Below, in pieces: positions 1 through 5,767 of a DNA stretch of 5,767 nt. A program made the translations under genes and the position numbers. This DNA comes from Chryseobacterium gleum (GTDB lineage Bacteria; Bacteroidota; Bacteroidia; Flavobacteriales_D; Sanyastnellaceae), in the NCBI GenBank assembly GCA_945883885.1, contig CAMCYM010000110.1, positions 1-5,767 on the forward strand. Direction: 5' to 3'. The notes beneath the pieces are model-generated. The model saw only the letters and a program-made list of their open reading frames with translations, made no database searches and was not told the origin of the DNA. The stretch's first letter is position 1. Each line of letters begins with the position of its first letter.

Positions 1-836
1 TCCAGCATGCCGGTCGCTTCGTTCGCAGCAGGAACCGCGCCGAAGCCGAGGGAGCCGCGCCGCAACCGGCGTTCGATGTGCGTTTCAATGCCCGAGAACG
101 CGCCACCGCAGATGAACAGGATGTGGCGTGTGTTGATGTTCACGAGTTTCTGTTCCGGGTGCTTGCGGCCCCCTTGCGGTGGAACGCCTACTTCGGCGCC
201 TTCGAGCAACTTGAGCAGCGCTTGCTGGACCCCTTCTCCACTCACATCGCGGGTGATCGAAGGGTTGTCGCTCTTGCGGGCAATCTTATCGATTTCATCG
301 ATGAAGACGATGCCCCGTTCCGCCGCTGCGGGATCGAAGTTCGCAGCTTGCAACAACCGAGAAAGTACACTCTCTACATCTTCTCCGACGTATCCCGCCT
401 CAGTGAGCACCGTGGCATCGGCGATGCAAAAGGGCACATCGAGCATCCGGGCGATGGTGCGGGCTAGCAAGGTCTTGCCCGTTCCGGTTTCGCCGATGAG
501 GATGACGTTTGATTTGTCAATCTCCACGTCTTCGCCGCCCGTGCTGGGCCGCATGATGCGCTTGTAGTGGTTGTAAACGGCTACCGACAGCGTGCGTTTT
601 GCTTGCTCTTGGCCGATGACGTAGGTGTCTAAATGGGCTTTGATCTCGGTGGGCAAACGGAGCTTGAAGCCGGGGACCACGGGCGCATGTGCCTTGAGCT
701 CCTCGGACACCATGGTCTCGGCCTGAGCCACGCAGCTGTCGCAGATGTGGCCTGTGATGCCCGCGATGAGCATGTTGACCTCTTGTTTCGGCCGGCCACA
801 AAAAGAACACGCAATGGCTTTGCGCCCCGTGCTCAT
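1..836 (-). CDS. clpX: ClpX, ATP-dependent unfoldase subunit of Clp protease (C-terminus outside window)
   Basis: ClpX is the hexameric AAA+ unfoldase that recognises tagged or native substrates in the cytoplasm, unfolds them using ATP and passes them to ClpP. Visible from the ATG at 836: an N-terminal zinc-binding domain with Cys10-x2-Cys13 and Cys32-x2-Cys35; Walker A GETGTGKT (115-122; the usual P after the first G is E here); pore-1 loop GYVG (148-151); Walker B ending in D180-E181; the RKH pore loop (224-226); and LGF (263-265), which fits the [LIV]-G-F loop that docks on ClpP. 278 complete codons are present. ClpX is usually a little over 400 residues, so roughly the last third, with sensor 2, lies beyond base 1. 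The start codon overlaps the clpP stop as ATGA, which suggests translational coupling and 1:1 expression control. No damage is seen in the visible part. Motifs are read directly; the function is family knowledge. Confidence 0.97.
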   Translation of the reverse strand, partial: MSTGRKAIACSFCGRPKQEVNMLIAGITGHICDSCVAQAETMVSEELKAHAPVVPGFKLRLPTEIKAHLDTYVIGQEQAKRTLSVAVYNHYKRIMRPSTGGEDVEIDKSNVILIGETGTGKTLLARTIARMLDVPFCIADATVLTEAGYVGEDVESVLSRLLQAANFDPAAAERGIVFIDEIDKIARKSDNPSITRDVSGEGVQQALLKLLEGAEVGVPPQGGRKHPEQKLVNINTRHILFICGGAFSGIETHIERRLRRGSLGFGAVPAANEATGML

Positions 837-1510
837 TTCCGCTCGAGGACTTCGTCGATCATGCCGTATTCCTTCGCTTCGGAAGCAATCATCCAGTAAT
901 CCCGGTCGCCGTCGGCCCACACCCGGTCGAACGGTTGCTTGCTGTGGTGCGCGATGATTTCGTAGAGTTCCTTTTTGAGCTTTTGAATCTCCCGTGCGGT
1001 GATCTCGATGTCGGAGGCTTGTCCGCTGGCGCCGCCGAGCGGCTGGTGGATCATCACGCGGCTGTGCTTGAGTCCGGTCCGCTTGCCATCGGTGCCAGCG
1101 CAGAGCAGCACGGCCCCCATGGACGCGGCCATCCCGGTGCAGATGGTGGCGATGTCGGGGCGGATGTACTGCATCGTATCGTAGATCCCAAGGCCAGCGT
1201 ACACCGACCCGCCGGGCGAGTTGATGTAAATCTGGATGTCCTTGACGGGGTCAGTCGACTCTAAGAACAGGAGCTGAGCCTGTACGATGTTTGCGATGTA
1301 ATCGTCAATGGCAGTTCCCAGGAAGATGATGCGGTCGGCCATCAACCGCGAAAACACGTCGACTTCCCGGAACGGCATCTGCCGCTCTTCAATGACCGTA
1401 CGCGTCATCGCGTCTGGTCCGTAAGCTGCTGAAATGTAATCTTCTACGTGGAGACTGGTCAGTCCGCGGTCCTTGACGGCGTACTTCAGAAATTCCTTGC
1501 GCTGTGTCAT
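833..1510 (-). CDS. clpP: ClpP, proteolytic subunit of Clp protease
   Basis: This serine peptidase (225 residues) assembles into a double-heptamer chamber and degrades polypeptides fed in by ClpX. The catalytic triad is complete: Ser130 in GMAASMG, His155 in SRVMIHQP and Asp204 in GDRDYWM. The Ser-His spacing of 25 and His-Asp spacing of 49 equal those of E. coli ClpP (97/122/171). INSPGGSVYAGLGIYDTMQ (96-114) is the conserved oxyanion-strand region. The N-terminus is longer than in E. coli and carries VIEERQMPFREVDVFSRLM (39-57), wording I associate with Bacteroidota ClpP. The start is the ATG at 1510; no Shine-Dalgarno is visible. The 75-base gap to tig has one weak -7-like match (TACCTTCG, minus strand, 1516-1523) with no -33 partner, so expression is probably by read-through from tig. 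The stop overlaps the clpX start by four bases. Confidence 0.98.
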   Translation of the reverse strand: MTQRKEFLKYAVKDRGLTSLHVEDYISAAYGPDAMTRTVIEERQMPFREVDVFSRLMADRIIFLGTAIDDYIANIVQAQLLFLESTDPVKDIQIYINSPGGSVYAGLGIYDTMQYIRPDIATICTGMAASMGAVLLCAGTDGKRTGLKHSRVMIHQPLGGASGQASDIEITAREIQKLKKELYEIIAHHSKQPFDRVWADGDRDYWMIASEAKEYGMIDEVLERK

Positions 1511-1585
1511 CCCGGCGAAGGTACGAAGCCCGCCCGCTCTGCACGGACTGCTTTGCCTCCGGTGTTCAGGAGTTTATGAACGGGC

Positions 1586-2941
1586 TCAGCGCACGCTGGC
1601 GAGCAACTTCCCGAACTCCTCGAAGGAAACCGCTTTTGACTCGATGGTGACCTTTTCTTTCAAGGCATCCACCACGTGCCGTTCGACGATGCGGTCGATC
1701 AGGCGACGGCGGTCGTCTTCTTTCGCGAAGATTTCTTCTGCGTAGCCCGTGAGCGTCGCGTCATCTACGGGCAGACCGTACTTCTCGTACTGCCCGCGCA
1801 GGATGTCCTTCGCTTCTTCCACGATGTCCTCGCGGTTGATCCGAATGTCTTGGTCCCGCATGATGGCCCCTTGCAACAGCTCCCAGCGGAGCGATTGGGA
1901 GTAGGCGGGGTATTCGCGATCGAGTTGCTCTTCCGTAAGCGGCTGCTCGTTCGAGGCGAGGATCCAACGCTTCAGGAACCGGTCCGGCATGGGAAGGTTC
2001 AAGTGGTCGATCAGGTCTACGACGAAGCGGCGGCGGAACACATACTCCGCATCGTGCTCGAATTGCTGCTGCAATGCGGCTTCGACAGCTTTCCGGAAGT
2101 CCGCTTCCGAAGCGCATGGCGCCTCCGGGAAGACAGCATTCCACAGCTCCTCGTTGTTTGCATGCAGCTCGAGGTGCTTGATTTCCTTCACCGTCACCCG
2201 GAAGTTCGTAAGCAGGGTGTGCACCGCGTCGTGCTCGATGCCGAGGATCCGTGCGAGCTCGTCGTGGTCTGCGGTGATGGCATGCGGGTTGAGATCTGCA
2301 TGCTCGCCGACGCGCAATCCAGTCAGGGCTTTTTTCGCTTTCGCATCTTCCAAATGTTCCAGCGAAATCGAAGTGTCCCCGGTCAAGCCGCCCTCATAGG
2401 GTTCACCCGTCGCACCGAGTTCTTCGAGGTGGCACAGAAGCAGGTCCTTGTCGCCGGCGACTTCGACGTCGCTCAAGGTGCCATGTCGGCGGCGGTGGTC
2501 CTCGATTTGGCGGTCAACCGTCCCCTTGTCGATCGCGATGAAATGCCGGGTGAAAACCGCCTTGGAGCCGAAGTCTGTCGGAACGTTCGGGGCAAGACCG
2601 ATTTCAAAGCCAAACTCAAACCGGTCGGGCCGCTCGAAATCCCCTTGAGAATCATGGGTTTCCGAAGGCAGCGGTTGCCCGAGCACCTGCAACCCATTGT
2701 CCCGGATGAACGCATCCAGGTGCTCCTGGATCATCTTGTTCATCTCGTCTGCCAGGACCGGCGCCGCATACTGCTTCCGCACGAGGGCCATCGGAGCCTT
2801 TCCTTTCCGGAATCCTGGAATCACCGCCTGTTTGCGGTAGTTTTCAAGGACCCGCTCCACGCGAGGAGCGTAGTCTGACGGTTCAAAAGAAAGGGTGACC
2901 GCTTCGATGAGGTCTTCGAGGGAAGTGCGTTCGATGTGCAT
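1586..2941 (-). CDS. tig: Trigger factor, ribosome-associated chaperone
   Basis: Trigger factor binds ribosomal protein L23 at the exit tunnel and shields nascent chains. The protein is 451 residues, close to the family norm. The ribosome-binding signature GFRKGKAP lies at 43-50 within the N-terminal domain (about 1-115). A middle region (about 140-245) occupies the place of the FKBP-type prolyl isomerase, but I do not see the IPGFE-type active-site motif, so isomerase activity is doubtful; this divergence is what I recall for Bacteroidota trigger factors. A helical, charged C-terminal chaperone domain follows (about 250-451). The start is taken at the ATG at 2941, because the longer open frame (GTG at 3004) would be translated from inside the tRNA-Leu gene and its extra residues look unrelated to the family. 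The gene lies 24 bases after the tRNA and 75 bases before clpP, and is probably co-transcribed with both. Confidence 0.95.
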   Translation of the reverse strand: MHIERTSLEDLIEAVTLSFEPSDYAPRVERVLENYRKQAVIPGFRKGKAPMALVRKQYAAPVLADEMNKMIQEHLDAFIRDNGLQVLGQPLPSETHDSQGDFERPDRFEFGFEIGLAPNVPTDFGSKAVFTRHFIAIDKGTVDRQIEDHRRRHGTLSDVEVAGDKDLLLCHLEELGATGEPYEGGLTGDTSISLEHLEDAKAKKALTGLRVGEHADLNPHAITADHDELARILGIEHDAVHTLLTNFRVTVKEIKHLELHANNEELWNAVFPEAPCASEADFRKAVEAALQQQFEHDAEYVFRRRFVVDLIDHLNLPMPDRFLKRWILASNEQPLTEEQLDREYPAYSQSLRWELLQGAIMRDQDIRINREDIVEEAKDILRGQYEKYGLPVDDATLTGYAEEIFAKEDDRRRLIDRIVERHVVDALKEKVTIESKAVSFEEFGKLLASVR

Positions 2942-2965
2942 GGCGTCTGGTCGGTCCCGGCTGTG

Positions 2966-3047
2966 TGCGGGTGGAGGGACTTGAACCCCCACGCCTTGCG
3001 GCACCAGATCCTAAGTCTGGCGTGTCTGCCAATTTCACCACACCCGC
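2966..3047 (-). tRNA. tRNA-Leu, anticodon UAG
   Basis: An 82-nt cloverleaf can be folded by hand. The acceptor stem GCGGGTG/CACCCGC pairs perfectly over 7 bp. The D-arm stem is GTG/CAC. The anticodon arm CCAGA-CTTAGGA-TCTGG puts UAG (plus-strand 3011-3013, cta) at positions 34-36, which reads CUA-type leucine codons. The long variable arm folds as GCC-GCAA-GGC with a GNRA-like loop, as expected for a class II leucine tRNA. The T-arm is GGGGG-TTCAAGT-CCCTC with one G-U pair. The discriminator is A, also expected for leucine. CCA is not encoded (CAC follows), so it must be added enzymatically. The gene is directly preceded by a promoter box and directly followed by tig. Confidence 0.97.
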
Positions 3048-3057
3048 AGCGGGGCGG

Positions 3058-3065
3058 CAAATGTA
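3058..3065 (-). promoter_or_regulatory. Bacteroidota-type -7 promoter box for tRNA-Leu and tig-clpP-clpX
   Basis: The minus strand reads TACATTTG, an exact match to the TAnnTTTG -7 element used by the Bacteroidota primary sigma factor. It ends 10 bases before the tRNA 5' end, so transcription would start about 5 bases ahead of the mature tRNA, a sensible distance for a tRNA promoter. The nearest upstream TTTG (3093-3096, minus strand) is 27 bases from the box, longer than the roughly 19-21 usual for the -33 element, so the -33 half is weak or absent. No other box is seen before tig: the 24 bases between tRNA and tig hold none. Confidence 0.6.
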
Positions 3066-3144
3066 CATCGGATTCGGGTGGGTTGTATCTGCCAAATTTT
3101 CTTAGGCGATTTGAGGTTCGCGCGTTGCGCGCCACCTTCGCGGC

Positions 3145-4701
3145 GTGTCAGGTAGACGGAAACCACGTGATCGGTGGATCGGCTGGGGGGGGTGTTTTTT
3201 GAGCATGCTCATCGCCCTGATGGCGCCTGCCGGGGCGGCAGGCCAAACGGCGTCGCGTACCCGCGTCCGTCTGCTTTCCGCCGGATCCATTGCGCGCGAT
3301 CCTTCGGTTTCCGGGGTGCAGCGCCTGCTGAACGGGGTGGCTCTCGGGTACCGCGATGCCGTGCTGCATTGCGACAGTGCGTGGCGCTACGACGATGGCC
3401 GCTTCGAAGCCATGGGACGCGTCGTCCTCACGGACCGCGGCGGCATGGTCCTTCGCGCCTCGCGAATGCTCCTCGACCCCGCCGGCGACGCGGTCACTGC
3501 CACGGGTCGCCCGGGACTCCCCGTCACCCTCCGGGACCGCACCGGCGAGCTCGAGGCACCGGTCCTGCGCTACGACACCGAGGCCCGCATCGCGACCTAT
3601 AGCTCTGGCGGCACCCTGAAGAGGGAAGGACGGACCGTCCGAAGCCGCACGGGCCGCTACGACGTGGAGTCCGGCTGGTTGCAGCTCGGCGGAGCCGTCC
3701 GCATGACGTCCGCGGACGAAACCGTCACCAGCGATTCCTTGCTGTACCGCGCCTCGGACGGTACAGTCCGGTTTCTCGCGCCGACCCGTGTTACCACCGC
3801 GGACGGCCGCTTCGACCTGACGTGCAGCCGCGGGGCGTGGGGCCTGGACCGGGAGGCGGGGTGGTTCGGCGGTTCGCCGGCGCGGATGCGGCGGGATGGG
3901 GAAGTCCTTGAGGCGGACAGTGTGGCCATCGGGGGGCCGGACGGGCCGGTCGAAGCCGTCGGTTCCGTGTGTGCCTGGGATACGGCGGGGACGTGGCGCA
4001 CGAAGGGGGCGCGGATGTGGCGGGAGGCCGGCGAGGCAGAGACGGCGGTGGGGTGGGTGGTCGGCGCGCCGGAAGGGCCCCGGGCGCATTTGGTAAATAG
4101 CTCGGAGGGAGATACGCTGTGGGTGTCTGCGGATACCTTGGCTACGGGCGGGGAGGTGCTGCGGGCGTATCCGGCGGCGCGCGCGCGGGTCTCGGGCATG
4201 GACGCGCGGTGCGATACGTTGGTTTGGTCCACAGCTGACAGCATTTTGCATCTGCTCGGCACGCCGCGGGTGTGGTTCGACGGCCGGTTGCTGGTCGCGG
4301 ACAGCGTCACGGCGGTGACGGCGGGCGGCGGTTTGTCTGGTTTCGAGGCGGTGGGCCATGCGGTGCTGGTGGGTCGCGTGGCGGAACTTCCTGATTCTCT
4401 GGGAGGTTTTGACCAAATCGCAGGCCGACGCATCGAGGGCGACTTCATCGCTGGCGAACTCGTCCACCTGCGCGTCACCGGGAACAGCGAGGCGGTGGTT
4501 GTGGACGCGGACGATCCCAGCGCTCCTTCGGTCAATCGCGCCACAGGTAGCCGCATGCGGCTGGACTTTGCGGGCCGCACGCTGACCCAAGTCGCATTGC
4601 TCGATGGCCCGGGCGGGCGCTGGGACCAACATCCGGCCACAGATGGACTTGCCTTTCGTGTGACGGGGTTTCAGTGGGAACCGGCGCCGGAGTGGGAGTG
4701 A
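3145..4701 (+). CDS. OstA-like exported protein (LptA/OstA superfamily)
   Basis: A 518-residue protein of the Bacteroidota OstA-like type, related to LptA and the N-domain of LptD, which bridge lipopolysaccharide across the periplasm. A role in LPS transport is inferred from the family. The basic n-region (RRKPRDR, 4-10) and hydrophobic stretch (11-29) form a signal peptide cut near 31-36. Family wording seen: HCDSAWRY (75-82), followed by repeated short beta-strand units about gained and lost layers; DTLWVSADTL (323-332); CDTLVW (356-361); FDQIAGRRIEGDF (422-434); and a C-terminal GFQWE (508-512). The start is GTG 3145: the frame is closed by TGA at 3112-3114, and the alternatives TTG 3199 and ATG 3205 would leave no basic n-region. 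G8 (3185-3192) and T6 (3195-3200) runs lie inside the signal peptide. A weak possible -7 (GCGATTTG, 3106-3113) with TTG 20 bases upstream could drive it. Codon third positions switch from C-rich to G-rich near 3840. A lipoprotein is unlikely, as Cys17 is not in a lipobox. Confidence 0.85.
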   Translation: MSGRRKPRDRWIGWGGCFLSMLIALMAPAGAAGQTASRTRVRLLSAGSIARDPSVSGVQRLLNGVALGYRDAVLHCDSAWRYDDGRFEAMGRVVLTDRGGMVLRASRMLLDPAGDAVTATGRPGLPVTLRDRTGELEAPVLRYDTEARIATYSSGGTLKREGRTVRSRTGRYDVESGWLQLGGAVRMTSADETVTSDSLLYRASDGTVRFLAPTRVTTADGRFDLTCSRGAWGLDREAGWFGGSPARMRRDGEVLEADSVAIGGPDGPVEAVGSVCAWDTAGTWRTKGARMWREAGEAETAVGWVVGAPEGPRAHLVNSSEGDTLWVSADTLATGGEVLRAYPAARARVSGMDARCDTLVWSTADSILHLLGTPRVWFDGRLLVADSVTAVTAGGGLSGFEAVGHAVLVGRVAELPDSLGGFDQIAGRRIEGDFIAGELVHLRVTGNSEAVVVDADDPSAPSVNRATGSRMRLDFAGRTLTQVALLDGPGGRWDQHPATDGLAFRVTGFQWEPAPEWE

Positions 4702-4750
4702 GGCGCCGCTGCGCGGCGACAGATTGAGGTTGAGGCGCCGCTGCGCGGCG
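4699..4750. repeat. Tandem 20-bp palindromic repeat at the end of the OstA-like gene
   Basis: The same 20 bases, TGAGGCGCCGCTGCGCGGCG, occur exactly at 4699-4718 and 4731-4750, separated by 12 bases that themselves contain TTGAGG. Each copy holds a perfect inverted repeat CGCCGC-TGC-GCGGCG (4704-4718 and 4736-4750), able to form a 6-bp hairpin with a 3-base loop in RNA from either strand. The first copy begins on the TGA stop codon of the OstA-like gene. There is no T-run after either hairpin, so a standard intrinsic terminator is not supported. A 13-base core (GCCGCTGCGCGGC) recurs at 5605-5617 inside the last gene. It resembles REP-type extragenic palindromes or an mRNA 3'-end stabiliser; the function is unknown. 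Confidence 0.75.
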
Positions 4751-4847
4751 GAGGGGTGAGGGGCGGCTTGAAGGACGAAGGTGAAGCAGGAGGCGACGGC
4801 GGTGAATTGGGCGGAAGAAGGGGCATGCCGAGAAGTTCCTTTGGTCC

Positions 4848-5555
4848 ATGAACGGAAAGCAGGCAGGGAGGTTCGGCGGTGGGGCGAGGGTTGCGGTACT
4901 TGCGTTCGTGGCCGGGGCGCAGGGGGCAATGGCACAGGCGGTGCCGGCCGAGGTGGCGCCGCCGATGGCAGTGGGGCCGGGTTCGTGGCGGGCGGGATTT
5001 TGGCCAGAAGGCGGATTCGTGGAGGCGGGACTCTGCCTTCCCATCCGCGAGGACTCCACCGGTTCTGGTTGGGGGGTGTGGGGAGAGGCGTCGGCAATGG
5101 GGGGGTGGGCAGTGACCCAAATCGGGGTCACGCGGCGCGAGGTGCTGCGACCCGGGTTGGCCCTGGGTGCCGGGATGGGGCTGCGGAGACGGACGTGGAA
5201 GGACGTGGGGGTAGTGCGGCACGGGCCGGTGGCCTCAGTGGGCTTGTCGGGCTCCGTGGGGCCTGCGGAGGTGACGGCATGGTGCAGGGCCGACGGGGTG
5301 GAGCGGATTACGTGGGGCGTGCTTGGGACGCGTACCGTGGGAGCGTTGGTGGGTGCAGTTGCTTGGCATTCAGAGGGAAATGCGTTCATCGCCTGCGCGG
5401 GACCGGTGCATCCGCGGCTTTCGCTGGGGGGGTGGATGGGCGCACCGCCGTGGCGGCTCGGGGTGCATGCGGTTTGGAGCGTTGCGGGGCGACCGGTGGG
5501 GCTCTTTTCGGGCCCGCATCCGCTGTTTGGGTGGACCTGGGGGGTCGGCCGATGA
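4848..5555 (+). CDS. Exported Gly/Trp-rich protein of unknown function, possible outer-membrane beta-barrel
   Basis: I do not recognise the family. The 235-residue product begins with a signal peptide: Lys4, Arg8 and Arg14 precede the hydrophobic run 15-24, and AMA-QA gives a cleavage site after Ala29. The mature part is very rich in Gly, Val and Trp (14 Trp in total), has short alternating stretches such as GWGVWGEASAMGGWAVTQ, and ends in a strand with aromatic residues (FGWTWGVGR). This fits a small outer-membrane barrel, which is inference from composition only. No enzyme motif is seen. The ATG at 4848 lacks a Shine-Dalgarno; a near-match to the -7 box (TTCCTTTG, 4836-4843) would give a nearly leaderless transcript, and an 8-codon frame (4825-4851) ends in ATGA overlap with this start. 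The stop overlaps the next gene's ATG, so the two are probably coupled and act together. Codons are strongly G-ending. Confidence 0.7.
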   Translation: MNGKQAGRFGGGARVAVLAFVAGAQGAMAQAVPAEVAPPMAVGPGSWRAGFWPEGGFVEAGLCLPIREDSTGSGWGVWGEASAMGGWAVTQIGVTRREVLRPGLALGAGMGLRRRTWKDVGVVRHGPVASVGLSGSVGPAEVTAWCRADGVERITWGVLGTRTVGALVGAVAWHSEGNAFIACAGPVHPRLSLGGWMGAPPWRLGVHAVWSVAGRPVGLFSGPHPLFGWTWGVGR

Positions 5556-5767
5556 GCCGGTTGCTGCGCTGGGGGATGCTCGGATTCGGGTGGATGGTCG
5601 TGGTGCCGCTGCGCGGCCAAACCGACGACCTCCACGCCTGGCTCGCCGACTGCGTCGAGTCCGGCCGCCTCGACTCCGGCGAAGCAGAGGCCATCCGCAG
5701 CCACATCGCGACCTCAGGCTGGCCCCTCGCGCCCGAGGAAATCGGGGCCATCCCCGGCGTCACTGCT
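5552..5767 (+). CDS. Exported protein with probable helix-hairpin-helix motif (N-terminal 72 residues)
   Basis: Exactly 72 codons are visible before the window end. Residues 1-23 (Arg3 and Arg6, hydrophobic 7-20, then RGQ-T) form a signal peptide. A short acidic helical stretch follows (DDLHAWLADCVESG, 25-38), and then PLAPEEIGAIPGVTA (58-72). The last element resembles the start of a ComEA-like helix-hairpin-helix, of the form hydrophobic-x-x-EEL-x-x-[LI]PG-[IVL]. Bacteroidota carry a family of large exported proteins with a signal peptide, an acidic stretch and ComEA-like repeats, some of which I recall as ending in a barrel-like region; this gene could belong there, but only the first tenth or so would be visible. 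The start is the ATG at 5552, inside the ATGA shared with the upstream stop. The signal peptide is G-ending in codon use, while the mature part turns abruptly C-ending. Confidence 0.6.
   Translation, partial: MSRLLRWGMLGFGWMVVVPLRGQTDDLHAWLADCVESGRLDSGEAEAIRSHIATSGWPLAPEEIGAIPGVTA

Noticed and set aside
7..567. Open frames on the plus strand opposite clpX (7-567 and 78-467)
   Set aside because: The minus strand here encodes ClpX with all its motifs in order; the opposite frames are shadows.
1511..1585. Separate promoter for clpP in the tig-clpP gap
   Set aside because: The best box (TACCTTCG, minus strand, 1516-1523) has one mismatch and no -33 partner, and it would place the transcription start on the start codon. 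Read-through from tig is simpler.
1676..2878. A 400-residue open frame on the plus strand
   Set aside because: It is antisense to trigger factor, whose domains account for the conserved sequence. The predicted protein has no recognisable family and no signal or membrane pattern that differs from chance.
2942..3004. Longer trigger factor start at GTG 3004
   Set aside because: The extra codons are tRNA-Leu sequence. The family N-terminus begins at the ATG at 2941.
4702..4751. Hairpins as an intrinsic terminator for the OstA-like gene
   Set aside because: The stems are strong, but no T-run follows either copy on either strand and the downstream sequence is G-rich.
3148..5097. A 649-residue open frame on the minus strand, and a 390-residue one at 4532-5704
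   Set aside because: They lie antisense to the OstA-like and exported-protein genes. Their translations are Pro/Arg/His/Ala-rich low-complexity strings with no domain, and they span two genes and an intergenic repeat. Strong C/G bias at third positions removes stop codons from antisense frames.
1..5767. CRISPR array, insertion sequence, phage or defence genes
   Set aside because: No spaced direct repeats of CRISPR type, no transposase motifs and no terminal inverted repeats were found. All large conserved frames are accounted for by housekeeping or envelope genes.

Overview
The window is a GC-rich stretch (by eye 60% G+C or more) that reads as chromosome of a member of the Bacteroidota. Four signs agree. 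ClpP and trigger factor have the long N-termini and internal wording I know from this phylum. The divergent gene is the Bacteroidota-type OstA-like (LptA/OstA superfamily) exported protein. A clean Bacteroidota -7 box (TAnnTTTG) stands just before the tRNA. None of the protein starts has an obvious Shine-Dalgarno sequence at the usual spacing. High G+C is unusual for the phylum, so the exact order is left open.

Layout. On the minus strand, reading from about 3065 down to 1, lies the housekeeping protein-quality cluster: a promoter box, tRNA-Leu(UAG), tig (trigger factor), clpP and clpX. ClpX runs off the window at base 1. The tRNA ends only 24 bases before the tig start codon, and clpP and clpX overlap by ATGA, so the cluster looks like one transcription unit headed by a tRNA. 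On the plus strand, diverging from the tRNA at about 3145, lies an envelope set: an OstA-like LPS-transport-type protein, a 146-base gap with a tandem palindromic repeat, a small exported Gly/Trp-rich protein that looks like an outer-membrane beta-barrel, and (ATGA overlap) the start of an exported protein with a probable helix-hairpin-helix motif, cut by the window end.

How the parts fit. Trigger factor folds nascent chains at the ribosome, and ClpX unfolds substrates and feeds them to the ClpP chamber; this is the classical tig-clpP-clpX order. The divergent genes all carry signal peptides and probably act in the periplasm or outer membrane. I found no mobile element, CRISPR array, phage gene or toxin-antitoxin pair, and no convincing undescribed system. 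The most notable features are the tRNA used as the 5' leader of the protease cluster, the palindromic repeat starting on the OstA-like stop codon, and sharp patches of C-ending versus G-ending codons within the plus-strand genes.
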